Shown in pieces: positions 1-9,048 of a stretch of 64,000 bases of DNA. How positions within the stretch are numbered: position 1 is the first letter of the stretch; every line of letters starts with the position of its first letter. This DNA comes from Lonepinella koalarum (GTDB taxonomy: Bacteria > Pseudomonadota > Gammaproteobacteria > Enterobacterales > Pasteurellaceae), in the NCBI GenBank assembly GCA_030525745.1, contig JAUNED010000008.1:1-64000 (forward strand), in the 5' to 3' direction. The notes below the pieces were generated by a model. It did not search any database and had not been told where the DNA came from. It saw nothing but the letters and a program-made list of their open reading frames with translations. The position numbers and the translations under genes were made by a program.

Positions 1-51
1 AACGCCCTTCTAAGGCGTGGGTCAAAGGTTCGAATCCTTTAGGGCGTGCCA
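1..51 (+). tRNA. tRNA-Arg (anticodon TCT), 3' part
   Basis: The window opens inside a tRNA. An anticodon stem ACGCC/GGCGT encloses the loop CTTCTAA with anticodon TCT. It is followed by a T arm (AAAGG-TTCGAAT-CCTTT), the 3' acceptor strand AGGGCGT and an encoded GCCA end at 51. The D arm and 5' acceptor strand lie outside the window. The anticodon identifies the rare-codon Arg (AGA) tRNA. Confidence 0.93.
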
Positions 52-130
52 GTTATCCTCTTGATTGACTTTACAGGCTATCTTAATTAAGATTAATTTC
101 AATTTAAGTATATCATGTATTGGATTTACT

Positions 131-535
131 ATGGGCTTTCCGTTTATAGGGTTTCACCATATTGCAATTATTGCGTCGGATTATGAATGTTCAAAACGTT
201 TTTACACACAGATTTTGGGTGCAGAAATTCTGTGTGAAACCTATCGTGAAACCCGTCAAAGTTATAAATTGGATTTACGCTTTTCGGATGGTAGTCAGAT
301 AGAATTATTTTCCTTTCCAAATCCACCGGAAAGGCTAACACAGCCGGAAGCTTGTGGTTTACGTCACTTGGCATTCAAGGTTGAACATATTAAAAGTGCG
401 GTTGATTTTTTGGCTAAAAATGGTGTTGAGTGTGAGCCGATTCGAGTTGATGAATTAACAGGTCGCCAATTTACTTTCTTTCAGGATCCAGATGGTTTAC
501 CATTGGAATTATATGAAATAAAGAAGTCTCTTTAA
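131..535 (+). CDS. yaeR: VOC-family (glyoxalase-like) protein, YaeR type
   Basis: This 134-residue protein has the vicinal-oxygen-chelate fold pattern: HHIAII near residues 9-14, an IELFSFP strand, GLRHLAF in the second half and the terminal motif DPDGLPLELYE. It resembles E. coli YaeR closely over its whole length. VOC proteins bind a divalent metal through His/Glu side chains. The true substrate of YaeR is not established, so glyoxalase activity should not be assumed. An in-frame TTG at 65 would give a longer protein, but the ATG at 131 matches the family start and length. It follows the tRNA-Arg gene and appears to be a single gene. Confidence 0.88.
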   Translation: MGFPFIGFHHIAIIASDYECSKRFYTQILGAEILCETYRETRQSYKLDLRFSDGSQIELFSFPNPPERLTQPEACGLRHLAFKVEHIKSAVDFLAKNGVECEPIRVDELTGRQFTFFQDPDGLPLELYEIKKSL

Positions 536-579
536 TGGTGAGTATTTTAACTATCTAAAGGCTGACAGTAGGGAATAAA

Positions 580-1146
580 ATGAAAAATAACGCAAGAAAA
601 AACAACTTATTTTTAACGTTGTTGCTTTTATTGTTATGTGGCAACGTTGTCTACGCCAATGTTATTCTTGAGAAAAAATTAAAGGATTCTGCTAAACAGG
701 CTTCCCCTAAATACATGATGTCTTCAAATCAAGAACTTAATCCAAATGTGTATCAAAATGATGCTGATGAATTAGGTCATAGTGTTGAATTTGAAGTATT
801 TAAAATTAATGAAGATTCTGTGAGCCATACAACATTTAAATCAAATGCAGGTATTTGTTATGGCTTTAAGCAGGGAAATGGGGTTCAAGTGACAGATGCC
901 TCTACTTATTATATGACTCAAAATTCCCACGAGGAATACTATTTAAATATTGCTGATGCAGAAGTAGTGCAAGGTAAAAATCCGAAAGCAATGAAATATA
1001 TCCCTGTTTTTAATATTCATGATCAAGAGATATTGAAACAAGTTCAAGAAGAAGATAAAAAACTTGGCAATAAACTTGCAGAAGTGAATATTGAAGAACG
1101 TAGTAAAATACTCTCTAATGTAGTTTGTAAAAAACGTTCCAATTAA
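580..1146 (+). CDS. secreted hypothetical protein
   Basis: I do not recognise this 188-residue protein. It begins with a basic N-terminus and a long Leu-rich hydrophobic stretch (about residues 10-25) ending in VVYA, so it is probably exported by Sec with cleavage near residue 27. The mature part is polar, with two Cys residues (in GICYGF and NVVCKK) that could form a disulfide in the periplasm, and a charged, probably helical C-terminal third. A good ribosome site (AGGGA) precedes the ATG. The next gene, a small lipoprotein 40 bp downstream, is probably cotranscribed. Function unknown. Confidence 0.75.
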   Translation: MKNNARKNNLFLTLLLLLLCGNVVYANVILEKKLKDSAKQASPKYMMSSNQELNPNVYQNDADELGHSVEFEVFKINEDSVSHTTFKSNAGICYGFKQGNGVQVTDASTYYMTQNSHEEYYLNIADAEVVQGKNPKAMKYIPVFNIHDQEILKQVQEEDKKLGNKLAEVNIEERSKILSNVVCKKRSN

Positions 1147-1186
1147 AGAAAGTACTCTGTATTAAAAACAAATAAGGAAAAGGTTA

Positions 1187-1474
1187 ATGAAAAAATTCTT
1201 GTTTATTTCGTCCGCATTATTTCTTACCGCCTGTTCGTCACAACCTGAAGGCATGCAAAGTAATATCCCTTTAGATTTAAAATCAGTAGCAGATTATCAA
1301 GCTCAGGTATCCAGTGGGAATACTATTCCGGTGAGTCAGCGTAAACAGACATCTGCGGTGGTGGAACATCCGCTTAATGCTAGTGATAGTAAACCTAAAA
1401 CGATTTATAGACGAGTGCAAACACCTGTTATTATTTCTCCGAGTATTGGTTATGGTTATTATCGGGGTTTTTAG
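1187..1474 (+). CDS. small putative lipoprotein
   Basis: This 95-residue protein has a short signal peptide and a clear lipobox (LTAC, Cys at residue 16), so it should be lipid-anchored. The residue after Cys is Ser, which by the E. coli +2 rule favours the outer membrane. The rest is polar and low in complexity, and it ends in an aromatic tail (YGYYRGF). RBS AAGGAAAAGG lies upstream. It follows the secreted hypothetical gene and is followed by a uptake-sequence-derived terminator. I recognise no family. Confidence 0.72.
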   Translation: MKKFLFISSALFLTACSSQPEGMQSNIPLDLKSVADYQAQVSSGNTIPVSQRKQTSAVVEHPLNASDSKPKTIYRRVQTPVIISPSIGYGYYRGF

Positions 1475-1533
1475 TACTTTAAGTACTTAATTTATTGTTT
1501 TTTCGATAAATATTATCTCTTAATATTTTATAC

Positions 1534-1572
1534 AAAATGCGGTCAAAATATGAATTTTTTTGACCGCATTTT
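1534..1572. terminator. bidirectional terminator built from an inverted pair of uptake-sequence-like repeats
   Basis: A 15-bp perfect inverted repeat (AAAATGCGGTCAAAA with its complement) around a 9-base loop lies between the convergent lipoprotein and lexA genes. Both arms carry a one-base variant of the uptake core (AATGCGGTCA). T-rich flanks on both strands make it a plausible terminator in both directions. Confidence 0.75.
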
Positions 1573-1589
1573 AATGACGATATTATTTT

Positions 1590-2228
1590 TTACATCCATG
1601 CATTATTACGAATAATGCCTACGGCGATGCCTTCTACTTCAAACATTTCTTGCTCTCGTAAATTCACGATGATAGGTTCAAATTCCTCGTTTTCTGCATG
1701 CAGATAAACGATATCACCTTTTCGTTCAAAACGTTTTACGGTGACATCATTTTCAATTCGAGCGACGATCACTTGCCCATTCCGCACATCTTTTGTGCTA
1801 TGTACAGCTAATAAATCACCGTCCAAAATACCAATGTCTTTCATGGATTGTCCATATACCTTTAATAAGAAATCTGCTTGTGGCTTGAACATATTGGCAT
1901 CAACTCGGTAGGTAGATTCGACATTTTGTTCGGCTAAAATAGGTTCACCTGCGGCTACTCGACCGATTAAAGGTAGCCCTTCTAATTCGTCCTCATTATC
2001 GGATTCGAGGAGTAGACGAATTCCTCGTGACATGCCGGCAGACATTTCAATTGCCCCTTTGCGTGCTAAAGCCCGTAAATGTTCCTCTGCTGCATTGGGT
2101 GATTTAAATCCTAATTCTTTGGAAATTTCTGCCCGTGTAGGTGGAACGCCTGTAGTATCAATATGGCGTTTAATACACTCGTAGACTTCTTGCTGACGAG
2201 CAGTTAAATTACGATTTAATATTCTCAT
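1590..2228 (-). CDS. lexA: LexA, SOS-response repressor and self-cleaving protease
   Basis: LexA represses DNA-repair genes and cleaves itself when stimulated by RecA filaments. The 212-residue protein has the N-terminal winged helix-turn-helix ([10 protein letters not shown] through [11 protein letters not shown]). It has the cleavage site Ala93-Gly94 (RVAAGEP), the catalytic Ser128 (GQSMKDIG) and Lys165 (VTVKRF). The open frame extends upstream to 2288, but [15 protein letters not shown] is the family-type start, and an AAAGG-like site precedes it. Two SOS boxes lie just upstream, so autoregulation is expected. plsB diverges from the same intergenic region, as in E. coli and H. influenzae. 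Confidence 0.97.
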   Translation of the reverse strand: MRILNRNLTARQQEVYECIKRHIDTTGVPPTRAEISKELGFKSPNAAEEHLRALARKGAIEMSAGMSRGIRLLLESDNEDELEGLPLIGRVAAGEPILAEQNVESTYRVDANMFKPQADFLLKVYGQSMKDIGILDGDLLAVHSTKDVRNGQVIVARIENDVTVKRFERKGDIVYLHAENEEFEPIIVNLREQEMFEVEGIAVGIIRNNAWM

Positions 2229-2251
2229 AGCTTTTCCTTTAATTAGTTGTT

Positions 2252-2288
2252 CTGTTTTTTTATACAAATTAATTGGCATTATATACAA
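2252..2288 (-). promoter_or_regulatory. tandem LexA (SOS) boxes upstream of lexA
   Basis: Two sites of the CTGT-N8-ACAG type lie upstream of the lexA start. Box 1 (2252-2267) reads CTGT-N8-ACAA on the plus strand and box 2 (2273-2288) reads TTGG-N8-ACAA. They start 21 bp apart with a 5-bp gap, the spacing known from the two E. coli lexA operators. Box 1 is the better match. Both are AT-rich inside, as expected for LexA of this group. Confidence 0.7.
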
Positions 2289-2354
2289 GCTGAAATAATT
2301 TACAACTATTTATTTTAAATGATTGCAGAATGCGGATTTTTTCATAGGATTTAT

Positions 2355-2362
2355 GCTAAAAT
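2355..2362 (+). promoter_or_regulatory. possible extended -10 promoter for plsB
   Basis: TGCTAAAAT at about 2354-2362 fits an extended -10 element (TGnTAAAAT) 35 bp before the plsB start. No convincing -35 was seen, which is tolerated for extended -10 promoters. Confidence 0.3.
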
Positions 2363-2396
2363 GTATAAAATACATAACCAAATAGGCTGTATCATT

Positions 2397-4826
2397 ATGT
2401 CAACGTGTTTCAATTTATACCGAAAAATTCTTGAATTACCTTTGTCGTTATTGGTAAAAAATAATGCAATTCCCAATCATCCTGCCGAGGAATTACAATT
2501 AAATCTTCATCAGCCGGTAGTTTATGTGCTGCCTTATACCTCACAAACAGACTTGGTTGTTCTACGTCGTAATTGTTTAGCGGTAGGTTTACCCGACCCT
2601 TTGGAAAATAATGAAATTAACGGCAAGTCTTTTCCTCGTTTTGTCTTTCTAGATGAGGGACGACGTTTTTTTAAATCTAAGGTGGCGAAGCAAGAAACGA
2701 TCACAATTTTTAATAATTACCTTGAATTACACCGCACTTTTAGTGATTTAGATGTGCAAGTCATTCCTGTTTCTGTCCTTTGGGGGCGTTCTCCGGGGCA
2801 GGAAGATAAAAACGGTTTACCTAATTTACGTTTGTTGAACGGTATTCAAAAAACCTTCTCTGCAATTTGGTTCGGGCGTGATACTTTTGTACGTTTTTCT
2901 CAGGCGGTCTCATTGCGTTATATGGTGGTTGAACATGGTTCTGATGAAAAAATTGCACATAAGTTAGCTCGAGTAGCGAAGATGCATTTTGCTAAACAAC
3001 GTATTTCGGCGACAGGCCCAAGATTGCCAAACCGTCAGGCGATGTTTCATAAATTATTGCAATCTCCGGCTATTCTGCAAGCCATCGAAGATGAGATGAA
3101 AAGCAAAAATTTGAGTCGGGAAAAAGCAACTAAAGAAGCTGAGAAAATTCTCGATGAAATTGCTGCAGACGTAAGTTATGAAGGTATGCGAATGGCAGAT
3201 CGTTTCTTACGTTGGTTATGGAATAAACTTTATCAGGGCATTCAAGTACAGAATGCAGATCGCGTACGCAAATTAGCATTGGAAGGGCATGAAATTGTGT
3301 ATATTCCTTGCCACCGTAGCCATATTGATTATTTATTACTTTCTTACGTATTGTATCATCAAGGGTTGGTTACACCGCATATTGCCGCAGGGATTAACCT
3401 TAACTTTTGGCCTGTAGGTGGATTATTTCGCCGTGGTGGTGCATTTTTTATTCGCCGTACTTTTAAAGGAAATCGCCTTTATTCGACGATTTTTCGTGAA
3501 TATTTGGCGGAATTATTCCATCGAGGTTATTCAGTAGAATTCTTTATTGAAGGTGGGCGTTCACGTACAGGACGTTTACTTGCCCCTAAAACGGGTATGG
3601 TTTCAATGATGTTACAAGCGTTGCAACAAGATGCAGGTAGGCCTATTTCTGTTGTCCCTGTTTATGTAGGGTATGAGCATGTGTTAGAAGTAGATACTTA
3701 CGCAAAAGAATTACGAGGTGCGGTCAAAGAAAAAGAAAATGCCGGATTGGTTCTACGTGTCATTAAAAAACTGCGTAATATGGGGAAAGGCTATGTGAAT
3801 TTTGCTGAGCCGATTACGCTAAATAATTATCTCAATCAGCATTATCCTCAATGGAAAGAGCAGGGAGAAGAGCGCCATTGGTTTAACAATGCGGTGGATA
3901 CATTGTCTCATCAAGTAATGGTGAATATTAATAATGCTGCGGCAGTCAATGCAATGAATTTGACCGGAACGGCATTGTTATCTTCTCGTCAGCGAGCCTT
4001 ATCTCGCCAACAATTGCTTGAACAACTTGAAAGCTACCAACAAATGCTACAAAACGTGCCTTATTCTGTAGATATGATTGTGCCAAATGAAACAGCAATA
4101 GAGATGCTGGATCATGTGCTGAGCCTTGATCGTATTGGTATTATTCAGGAAAAAGATAATTTTGGTGAAATTGTGCGTTTAGAGCGTAATTCTGCTGTAT
4201 TGATGACTTATTATCGCAATAACATTCAACATCTATTTGTTTTACCTTCATTAGTGGCAAGTATAGTGTTACATTATGAAGCTATTCAGAAAGATTTAGT
4301 ATTAGATGCAGTGTCTAAAATTTATCCGTTTCTCAAAGGTGAATTATTCCTACACATGAATGAGTCGGAGATAAAACGCTATGTTCATTTGATTATCAAT
4401 GAGTTACATCGACAGGATTTAATCAAGCAAAGTGAAAATTTCCTTAGTATTAACCGCCCAAGGGTTCGGGCATTACAACTTTGGTCGGCCGGTGTGCGTG
4501 AAATCCTACAGCGTTATCAAATTGCAGTAAGCCTGTTATTAAATGAGCCAACTATGTCTCGTTCTATTTTGGAGAAAGAAAGCCAGTCTGTGGCTCAGCG
4601 TCTTTCTGTGCTACATGGTATTAATGCACCGGAATTTTTTGATAAAGCTGTATTTTCAGCCTTTATTAATAGTTTGAAGGAAAACGCTTATTTTGGTGAA
4701 GAAGGTCATGCTGATATGGAAAAATTAGCAGAATTAGATCAAATTCTCCGTCGAATGATCTCAGCTGAAGTGCTTTTAACAATTCAAAGTGCGGTAGAAA
4801 AATCAGAAGAATCGAACGAAGAGTAA
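2397..4826 (+). CDS. plsB: PlsB, glycerol-3-phosphate 1-O-acyltransferase
   Basis: PlsB catalyses the first acylation in membrane phospholipid synthesis, moving an acyl group from acyl-ACP or acyl-CoA to sn-glycerol-3-phosphate at the inner membrane. The 809-residue protein has the family blocks in order: His306-x4-Asp311 ([10 protein letters not shown]), the [13 protein letters not shown] block, [11 protein letters not shown] and VPVYVGYE. His306 and Asp311 carry the same numbers as in E. coli, supporting the ATG at 2397 rather than an in-frame start at 2319. The ribosome site is weak. It is divergent from lexA and ends before a strong hairpin. Confidence 0.96.
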   Translation: MSTCFNLYRKILELPLSLLVKNNAIPNHPAEELQLNLHQPVVYVLPYTSQTDLVVLRRNCLAVGLPDPLENNEINGKSFPRFVFLDEGRRFFKSKVAKQETITIFNNYLELHRTFSDLDVQVIPVSVLWGRSPGQEDKNGLPNLRLLNGIQKTFSAIWFGRDTFVRFSQAVSLRYMVVEHGSDEKIAHKLARVAKMHFAKQRISATGPRLPNRQAMFHKLLQSPAILQAIEDEMKSKNLSREKATKEAEKILDEIAADVSYEGMRMADRFLRWLWNKLYQGIQVQNADRVRKLALEGHEIVYIPCHRSHIDYLLLSYVLYHQGLVTPHIAAGINLNFWPVGGLFRRGGAFFIRRTFKGNRLYSTIFREYLAELFHRGYSVEFFIEGGRSRTGRLLAPKTGMVSMMLQALQQDAGRPISVVPVYVGYEHVLEVDTYAKELRGAVKEKENAGLVLRVIKKLRNMGKGYVNFAEPITLNNYLNQHYPQWKEQGEERHWFNNAVDTLSHQVMVNINNAAAVNAMNLTGTALLSSRQRALSRQQLLEQLESYQQMLQNVPYSVDMIVPNETAIEMLDHVLSLDRIGIIQEKDNFGEIVRLERNSAVLMTYYRNNIQHLFVLPSLVASIVLHYEAIQKDLVLDAVSKIYPFLKGELFLHMNESEIKRYVHLIINELHRQDLIKQSENFLSINRPRVRALQLWSAGVREILQRYQIAVSLLLNEPTMSRSILEKESQSVAQRLSVLHGINAPEFFDKAVFSAFINSLKENAYFGEEGHADMEKLAELDQILRRMISAEVLLTIQSAVEKSEESNEE

Positions 4827-4853
4827 ATGAGGCAAGGTAAAATATAGATATAA

Positions 4854-4880
4854 GTAAGGGCGAAAATTTTTCGCCCTTAC
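4854..4880. terminator. bidirectional terminator between plsB and hflC
   Basis: A 13-bp arm GTAAGGGCGAAAA pairs with TTTTCGCCCTTAC around a one-base centre. It lies between the convergent ends of plsB and hflC, with A/T runs inside the stem that can give a U-rich end in either direction. Confidence 0.75.
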
Positions 4881-4896
4881 TTGTCAGCATTGATAA

Positions 4897-5784
4897 TTAG
4901 TTTTTTGGTGCTTGCATAAAGCGGAAGAAATCACTGTCCGGTTTTAAAATCATCATATTATCCGGATTGGCGAAACTTGCTTCATAGGCTTTAAGGCTAC
5001 GTACAAAACTATAGAATTGTGGTTCGCTACCAAATGCATCAGCATATACTTTTGCTGCTGTAGCATCGCCTGAACCACGTAATTCTTGTGCTGTTTTATT
5101 AGCATTTGCTAAAATTAATGTTACTTTACGATCAACATCAGCTTGAATAAAAGCTGCTTTTTCTTTCCCTTGTGAACGATGTTCACGAGCTACGGCATCA
5201 CGTTCGGCACGCATACGCTGGTAAATAGAGGCAGACACTTCATCAGGTAAATTGATTTGTTTCACTCGCACATCAATAACTTCAATACCTAATTCAGCAG
5301 TACTGTCTTGTCCTGTATTTAAGGCTTTTTTCGCTCCTTCCATTAATTCACCGCGAGTACCGGATACAATATCTTTAATCGTGCGAGTACCGATCTCGGA
5401 ACGTAAACGGTCATTGACTTTACGGCGTAATAAATTGGACGCTTGTGTATAATCGCCACCACTGGTTGAGGTATAGAAACGGCCAAAATCGCTGATACGC
5501 CATTTGACATAGGAATCCACTAGAAGGTCTTTTTTCTCTACAGTAACGAAGCGATCCGGTTGGCCATCAAGTGTACGAATACGTGCATCGAGAACTTTTA
5601 AATTGTCAATAAAAGGAATTTTAAAATGTAAGCCCGGTTCATAAATACGGACTTTATTCTCTGCGTCCCGATGGACTTTGCCAAAACGTAACATAATGCC
5701 ACGAGTTCCTTCGTTTACCACAACAATACTGGAATAGATTACTGCTGCCGCTAAAATAATGGCTGGCGTTAAAAATTTACGCAT
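4897..5784 (-). CDS. hflC: HflC, SPFH-domain regulator of FtsH
   Basis: HflC forms, with HflK, a large membrane complex on the periplasmic face that encloses and modulates the FtsH protease. The 295-residue protein has one N-terminal membrane anchor (residues 5-22), then the SPFH/Band-7 domain (GTRGIMLRFGKV through IDVRVKQINLP) and a long charged helical region (RMRAERDAVAREHRSQG). Length and order match E. coli. Its ATG overlaps the hflK stop codon by one base (TAATG), so the two are translationally coupled. Confidence 0.96.
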   Translation of the reverse strand: MRKFLTPAIILAAAVIYSSIVVVNEGTRGIMLRFGKVHRDAENKVRIYEPGLHFKIPFIDNLKVLDARIRTLDGQPDRFVTVEKKDLLVDSYVKWRISDFGRFYTSTSGGDYTQASNLLRRKVNDRLRSEIGTRTIKDIVSGTRGELMEGAKKALNTGQDSTAELGIEVIDVRVKQINLPDEVSASIYQRMRAERDAVAREHRSQGKEKAAFIQADVDRKVTLILANANKTAQELRGSGDATAAKVYADAFGSEPQFYSFVRSLKAYEASFANPDNMMILKPDSDFFRFMQAPKN

Positions 5785-6977
5785 TAGTTAAATCTCCCTT
5801 GACGACTATTTGGTGTGGCATCTGGAACGGTTTTTTCGATAGAAACGACGCGATTATTCACCGCACTTTGCGTTTGCGGTGTAGCAGCCTGAACAGATTG
5901 TGTTGTGGATTTATGTCGTAATAATTGCTCTACCGGTAGCACAGTTAAATTATTGCCACCAGTGCTATCCAACATCACTTTTGGTGTTTTAGCCATGACA
6001 TTTTCCATCGTTTGAATATAGAGGCGTTCACGCAATAAGTCCGGTGCGGCTTTAAATTCAGGTAATAAACGTTGGAAGCGCTCCACTTCCCCTTGTGCAG
6101 CTAAAACCACTTGTTCTTTGTAAGCAGTGGCTTCTTCAACCACACGTTGAGCATTACCACGAGCAATCGGCTCTTGCTCTCGGGCATAAGCTTCTGCTTC
6201 ACGGATATAACGTTGTTCGTCCTCTTGGGCTTTAATGGCATCATCGAATGCATCTTTCACTTCTTCCGGCGGACGGGCGGATTGGAAATTCACATCAATG
6301 ACTTCTAATCCCATATCATAAGGTTTAATAATATCGTTCAAGGCTTTCCAAGTGTTTTCACGTACTACAGCACGACCTGTAGTGAGAATATTATCCATGG
6401 ACATGTGGCCAATGACATAACGCAAAGCGCTGTCGGTTGCTTGGCCTAAACTATCGTCCGCATTGGTTACACTGAACAAATATTTCGCCGGATCTTGAAT
6501 ACGGTATTGCACGGTCATTTCTACTTTAACCATATTTTCATCTTGTGTCAGCATCGCACCTTGGGTTTTGAGTTCTTTTACTTGCTCAACATTCACTGAA
6601 CGCACTTGATCAATAAACGTCGGTTTCCAGTTTAAACCCGGTTGGACAATATGGTGAAGCTGACCGAAACGGGTCACTACGCCACGTTCGGCTTCTTTCA
6701 CGGTATAAAGCCCACTTACTCCCCAAATGATAATGCCGATTACAGTGGCTAATGGCAATAATTTACCGAAACTCGGTAAATTTTGACCGCTCTTTTTGCC
6801 GTTCCCTTTATTACCGCCCCCCATTTTTTTTAGCAAATTATTGAAGATTTCTTCAATATCGGGCGGCGATTGTTCCGAACGCACATTGCGTGTAGTTTTG
6901 GGTGGCTCATTTTGACGAGGCTGTTCTGATTGATCACGGCTCTCGCCCGGTTTTCCCCAAGGATCTTGAGAGGACAT
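5784..6977 (-). CDS. hflK: HflK, SPFH-domain regulator of FtsH
   Basis: This is the partner of HflC in the HflKC-FtsH complex. The 397-residue protein has a cytoplasmic Pro/Gly/Lys-rich N-terminus (about residues 1-70, with a GGGNKGNGKKSG stretch) and one membrane segment (about 74-92). These are followed by the SPFH domain (KEAERGVVTRFGQL, VNFQSARPPEEV) and a coiled helical region with EAEAYAREQEP. The last 50 residues are Ser/Thr/Gln-rich and probably disordered. The hflX gene that precedes hflK in E. coli is not here; the next gene upstream is smpB on the same strand, 130 bp away. Confidence 0.96.
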   Translation of the reverse strand: MSSQDPWGKPGESRDQSEQPRQNEPPKTTRNVRSEQSPPDIEEIFNNLLKKMGGGNKGNGKKSGQNLPSFGKLLPLATVIGIIIWGVSGLYTVKEAERGVVTRFGQLHHIVQPGLNWKPTFIDQVRSVNVEQVKELKTQGAMLTQDENMVKVEMTVQYRIQDPAKYLFSVTNADDSLGQATDSALRYVIGHMSMDNILTTGRAVVRENTWKALNDIIKPYDMGLEVIDVNFQSARPPEEVKDAFDDAIKAQEDEQRYIREAEAYAREQEPIARGNAQRVVEEATAYKEQVVLAAQGEVERFQRLLPEFKAAPDLLRERLYIQTMENVMAKTPKVMLDSTGGNNLTVLPVEQLLRHKSTTQSVQAATPQTQSAVNNRVVSIEKTVPDATPNSRQGRFN

Positions 6978-7107
6978 AAAATTCTCCGTATTTTTGTTAA
7001 AAAATTGTGATAAGTCTAACGAAAATTACTTGCTAAGTCTAATAAAAGTGCGGTCAGTTTTTCGTGTGTTTTTATGATATTGGCTTGTTGAGACAAAATT
7101 TCAAGGC

Positions 7108-7590
7108 TTAACCACGTTGGGCATTTTTCATAATGCGTTCTTTTTGCAATTTCCATTCACGGTCTTTAATGTCTTCCCGTTTATCATGCAGTTTTTTCCC
7201 TTTAGCCAAGCCGATTTTAATTTTTGCCCAAGCTTGTTTCCAATACAATGATAGTGCCACAATGGTATAACCGTCACGGTTAGCTTTACCAAATAATGTG
7301 GCTAATTCTTTTTGATTTAATAAGAGCTTACGGGTGCGTGTCGGGTCGCAAACAATATGTGTCGAGGCAACTGATAAAGGTTGAATAGTAGCACCGAATA
7401 AAAAGGCTTCCCCTTGATTAAAAATAATATAGCTGTCGCTGATATTGGCTTTGCCTGCACGCATTGATTTTACTTCCCAGCCCTGTAAGGACAGGCCGGC
7501 TTCGATTTCTTCTTCAATAAAATACTCGTGTCTGGCACGCTTGTTTAAGGCAATAGTATTAGATTGAGGTTTGGCTTTTTTCTTTGTCAT
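7108..7590 (-). CDS. smpB: SmpB, tmRNA-binding protein of trans-translation
   Basis: SmpB binds tmRNA (SsrA) and delivers it to stalled ribosomes. The 160-residue protein has the OB-fold core ([27 protein letters not shown] split over residues 15-40, then KANISDSYI) and the basic C-terminal tail ([17 protein letters not shown]) that enters the mRNA channel. The frame is open to 7650, but the ATG at 7590 (MTKKKAK) matches the family start. No ssrA gene is visible nearby. The divergent fadI start is 138 bp away. Confidence 0.96.
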   Translation of the reverse strand: MTKKKAKPQSNTIALNKRARHEYFIEEEIEAGLSLQGWEVKSMRAGKANISDSYIIFNQGEAFLFGATIQPLSVASTHIVCDPTRTRKLLLNQKELATLFGKANRDGYTIVALSLYWKQAWAKIKIGLAKGKKLHDKREDIKDREWKLQKERIMKNAQRG

Positions 7591-7728
7591 AAAGGTATTC
7601 TGTAAAAATCTTAAATTGGCAGGATTGTACCTAATCTTGTGCTTGATCACAAATTCTTAGCAGAAAATAACGTGCATTTTTCCCCGAAAACAGGCATTAT
7701 TATGCAAATTTATTTTTGAGAAAATCTT

Positions 7729-9036
7729 ATGCTGACACAACAAAAATTGAAAACGGCAGATGGACATCGGATTGCGATTGTTGCTGGCTTGAGAACCCCT
7801 TTTAACCGCCGTGATACAGGCTTTAAAGAAGTGTTTGCCAACGACCTTGGAACGATGGTCACAAATGAATTATTAAATCGCTTCCCAATTGACCGCACTT
7901 TGATTCAACAGTTAATTTTCGGGCAGGTCATTCAACACCCTGATGTGCCGAATGTGGCACGTGAAATTGCAGTGACATTGGGGCTTTCTCATGTTCAGGC
8001 TTATACGGTGAGTAGCTCCTGTATTACGGGGTTACAAAGTGTAGCCAATGTGGCCAGTGCTATTGTGAGTGGTTCAGTATTGTCCGGTATTGCCGGCGGT
8101 ACGGATTCTATTTCGAATTCCTCGATTAGTTTAAATCCTCGAATGATGCAATTATTTAAAGAAATTATGCGTGCAGCGACGTGGGAACGCCGTTTTGAGT
8201 TATTAAAGCAGTTTTCTTGGCGTGATATGAAACCACATGCTGTGAATTTACGAGATTATATTACGCAATTTTCGGTCGCAGATGTGTCAGAGCAAATGGC
8301 CAAAAACTTCCAAATCAGCCGACAGGCACAAGATGAATTCACTGCGAATTCTCATCTTAAAGCACAAATGGCTTGGCAGGATAGTTTGTTAAGGGATGAG
8401 GTGATGATCTCCTTTCCACAGCCTTATGAAAATGTTGTTGTCGCAGATAATCTGATTGAAAAATCTCTAAAACCACATCGTTATGAAAATCTCAAGCCAT
8501 TGAGTGATACAAAACACGGCACGGTGACAGAATGGAATATTGCTAAGGCTTGTGATGGTGCCGGGGTAGTGATGCTTATGCGTGAAGATATTGCTAAAAC
8601 GGAAGGATTAACGCCTTTAGGCTATATTCGTAGCTATGCAATAACGGCAAATGATGTGTGGGAAAATATGTTGATTGGTTCGACTTATGCTTCATCGTTG
8701 GCGTTGCAGCGTGCCGGTGTGGCCTTATCTGATATTGATTTAATTGATATGCATGAATCCTCGGCAGCTCAAACCTTAGCGAATTTGCGTTTATTTGAAG
8801 ATGAGGTATTTGCTCGCCATAATTTGAACCGCACTTCAGCGATGGGTATGGTGGATATGGATAAATTAAATGTGCTTGGCGGATCTTTGGCTTACGGCAA
8901 TCCAAGAGCGGTGACCAGTCTGAGAATTTTAATTCAATCGTTATTTGAATTAAAACGTCGTGGTGGTGGGGTATCTTTAGTGGCTTCCAGTGGTTTAGGT
9001 GGATTGGGCGCTGCGATGGTCTTGGAAACGGAATAA
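7729..9036 (+). CDS. fadI: FadI-like thiolase homologue with altered active site
   Basis: This 435-residue protein aligns along its whole length with E. coli FadI, the 3-ketoacyl-CoA thiolase that makes the last cut of beta-oxidation. The acyl-accepting Cys is present (Cys98 in VSSSCITG), and so is the His of the HEAFA-type block, which here reads HESSA. However, the general-base His of the GHP motif reads Asn391 (AYGNPRAVTS), and the C-terminal Cys reads Ser421 (LVASSGLGGLG). Both are essential in studied thiolases, so normal thiolase activity is doubtful. The frame is intact and holds uptake sequences. fadJ starts 12 bp downstream. The function may be changed or lost. Confidence 0.85.
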   Translation: MLTQQKLKTADGHRIAIVAGLRTPFNRRDTGFKEVFANDLGTMVTNELLNRFPIDRTLIQQLIFGQVIQHPDVPNVAREIAVTLGLSHVQAYTVSSSCITGLQSVANVASAIVSGSVLSGIAGGTDSISNSSISLNPRMMQLFKEIMRAATWERRFELLKQFSWRDMKPHAVNLRDYITQFSVADVSEQMAKNFQISRQAQDEFTANSHLKAQMAWQDSLLRDEVMISFPQPYENVVVADNLIEKSLKPHRYENLKPLSDTKHGTVTEWNIAKACDGAGVVMLMREDIAKTEGLTPLGYIRSYAITANDVWENMLIGSTYASSLALQRAGVALSDIDLIDMHESSAAQTLANLRLFEDEVFARHNLNRTSAMGMVDMDKLNVLGGSLAYGNPRAVTSLRILIQSLFELKRRGGGVSLVASSGLGGLGAAMVLETE

Positions 9037-9048
9037 GGGGAGAATAAT

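Noticed and set aside
168..374. Minus-strand ORF of 68 codons opposite yaeR
   Set aside because: It lies fully inside the clearly coding yaeR frame, with no ribosome site or family match. The same reasoning removed the many other opposite- or shifted-frame ORFs in fadI, glgB, glgX, tolA, ycjF and elsewhere.
7650..7668. CRP-like sequence upstream of fadI (TGTGC...TCACA)
   Set aside because: The half-sites are only 4 bp apart instead of 6, and shifting either half gives no TGTGA, so it is not a credible CRP site.
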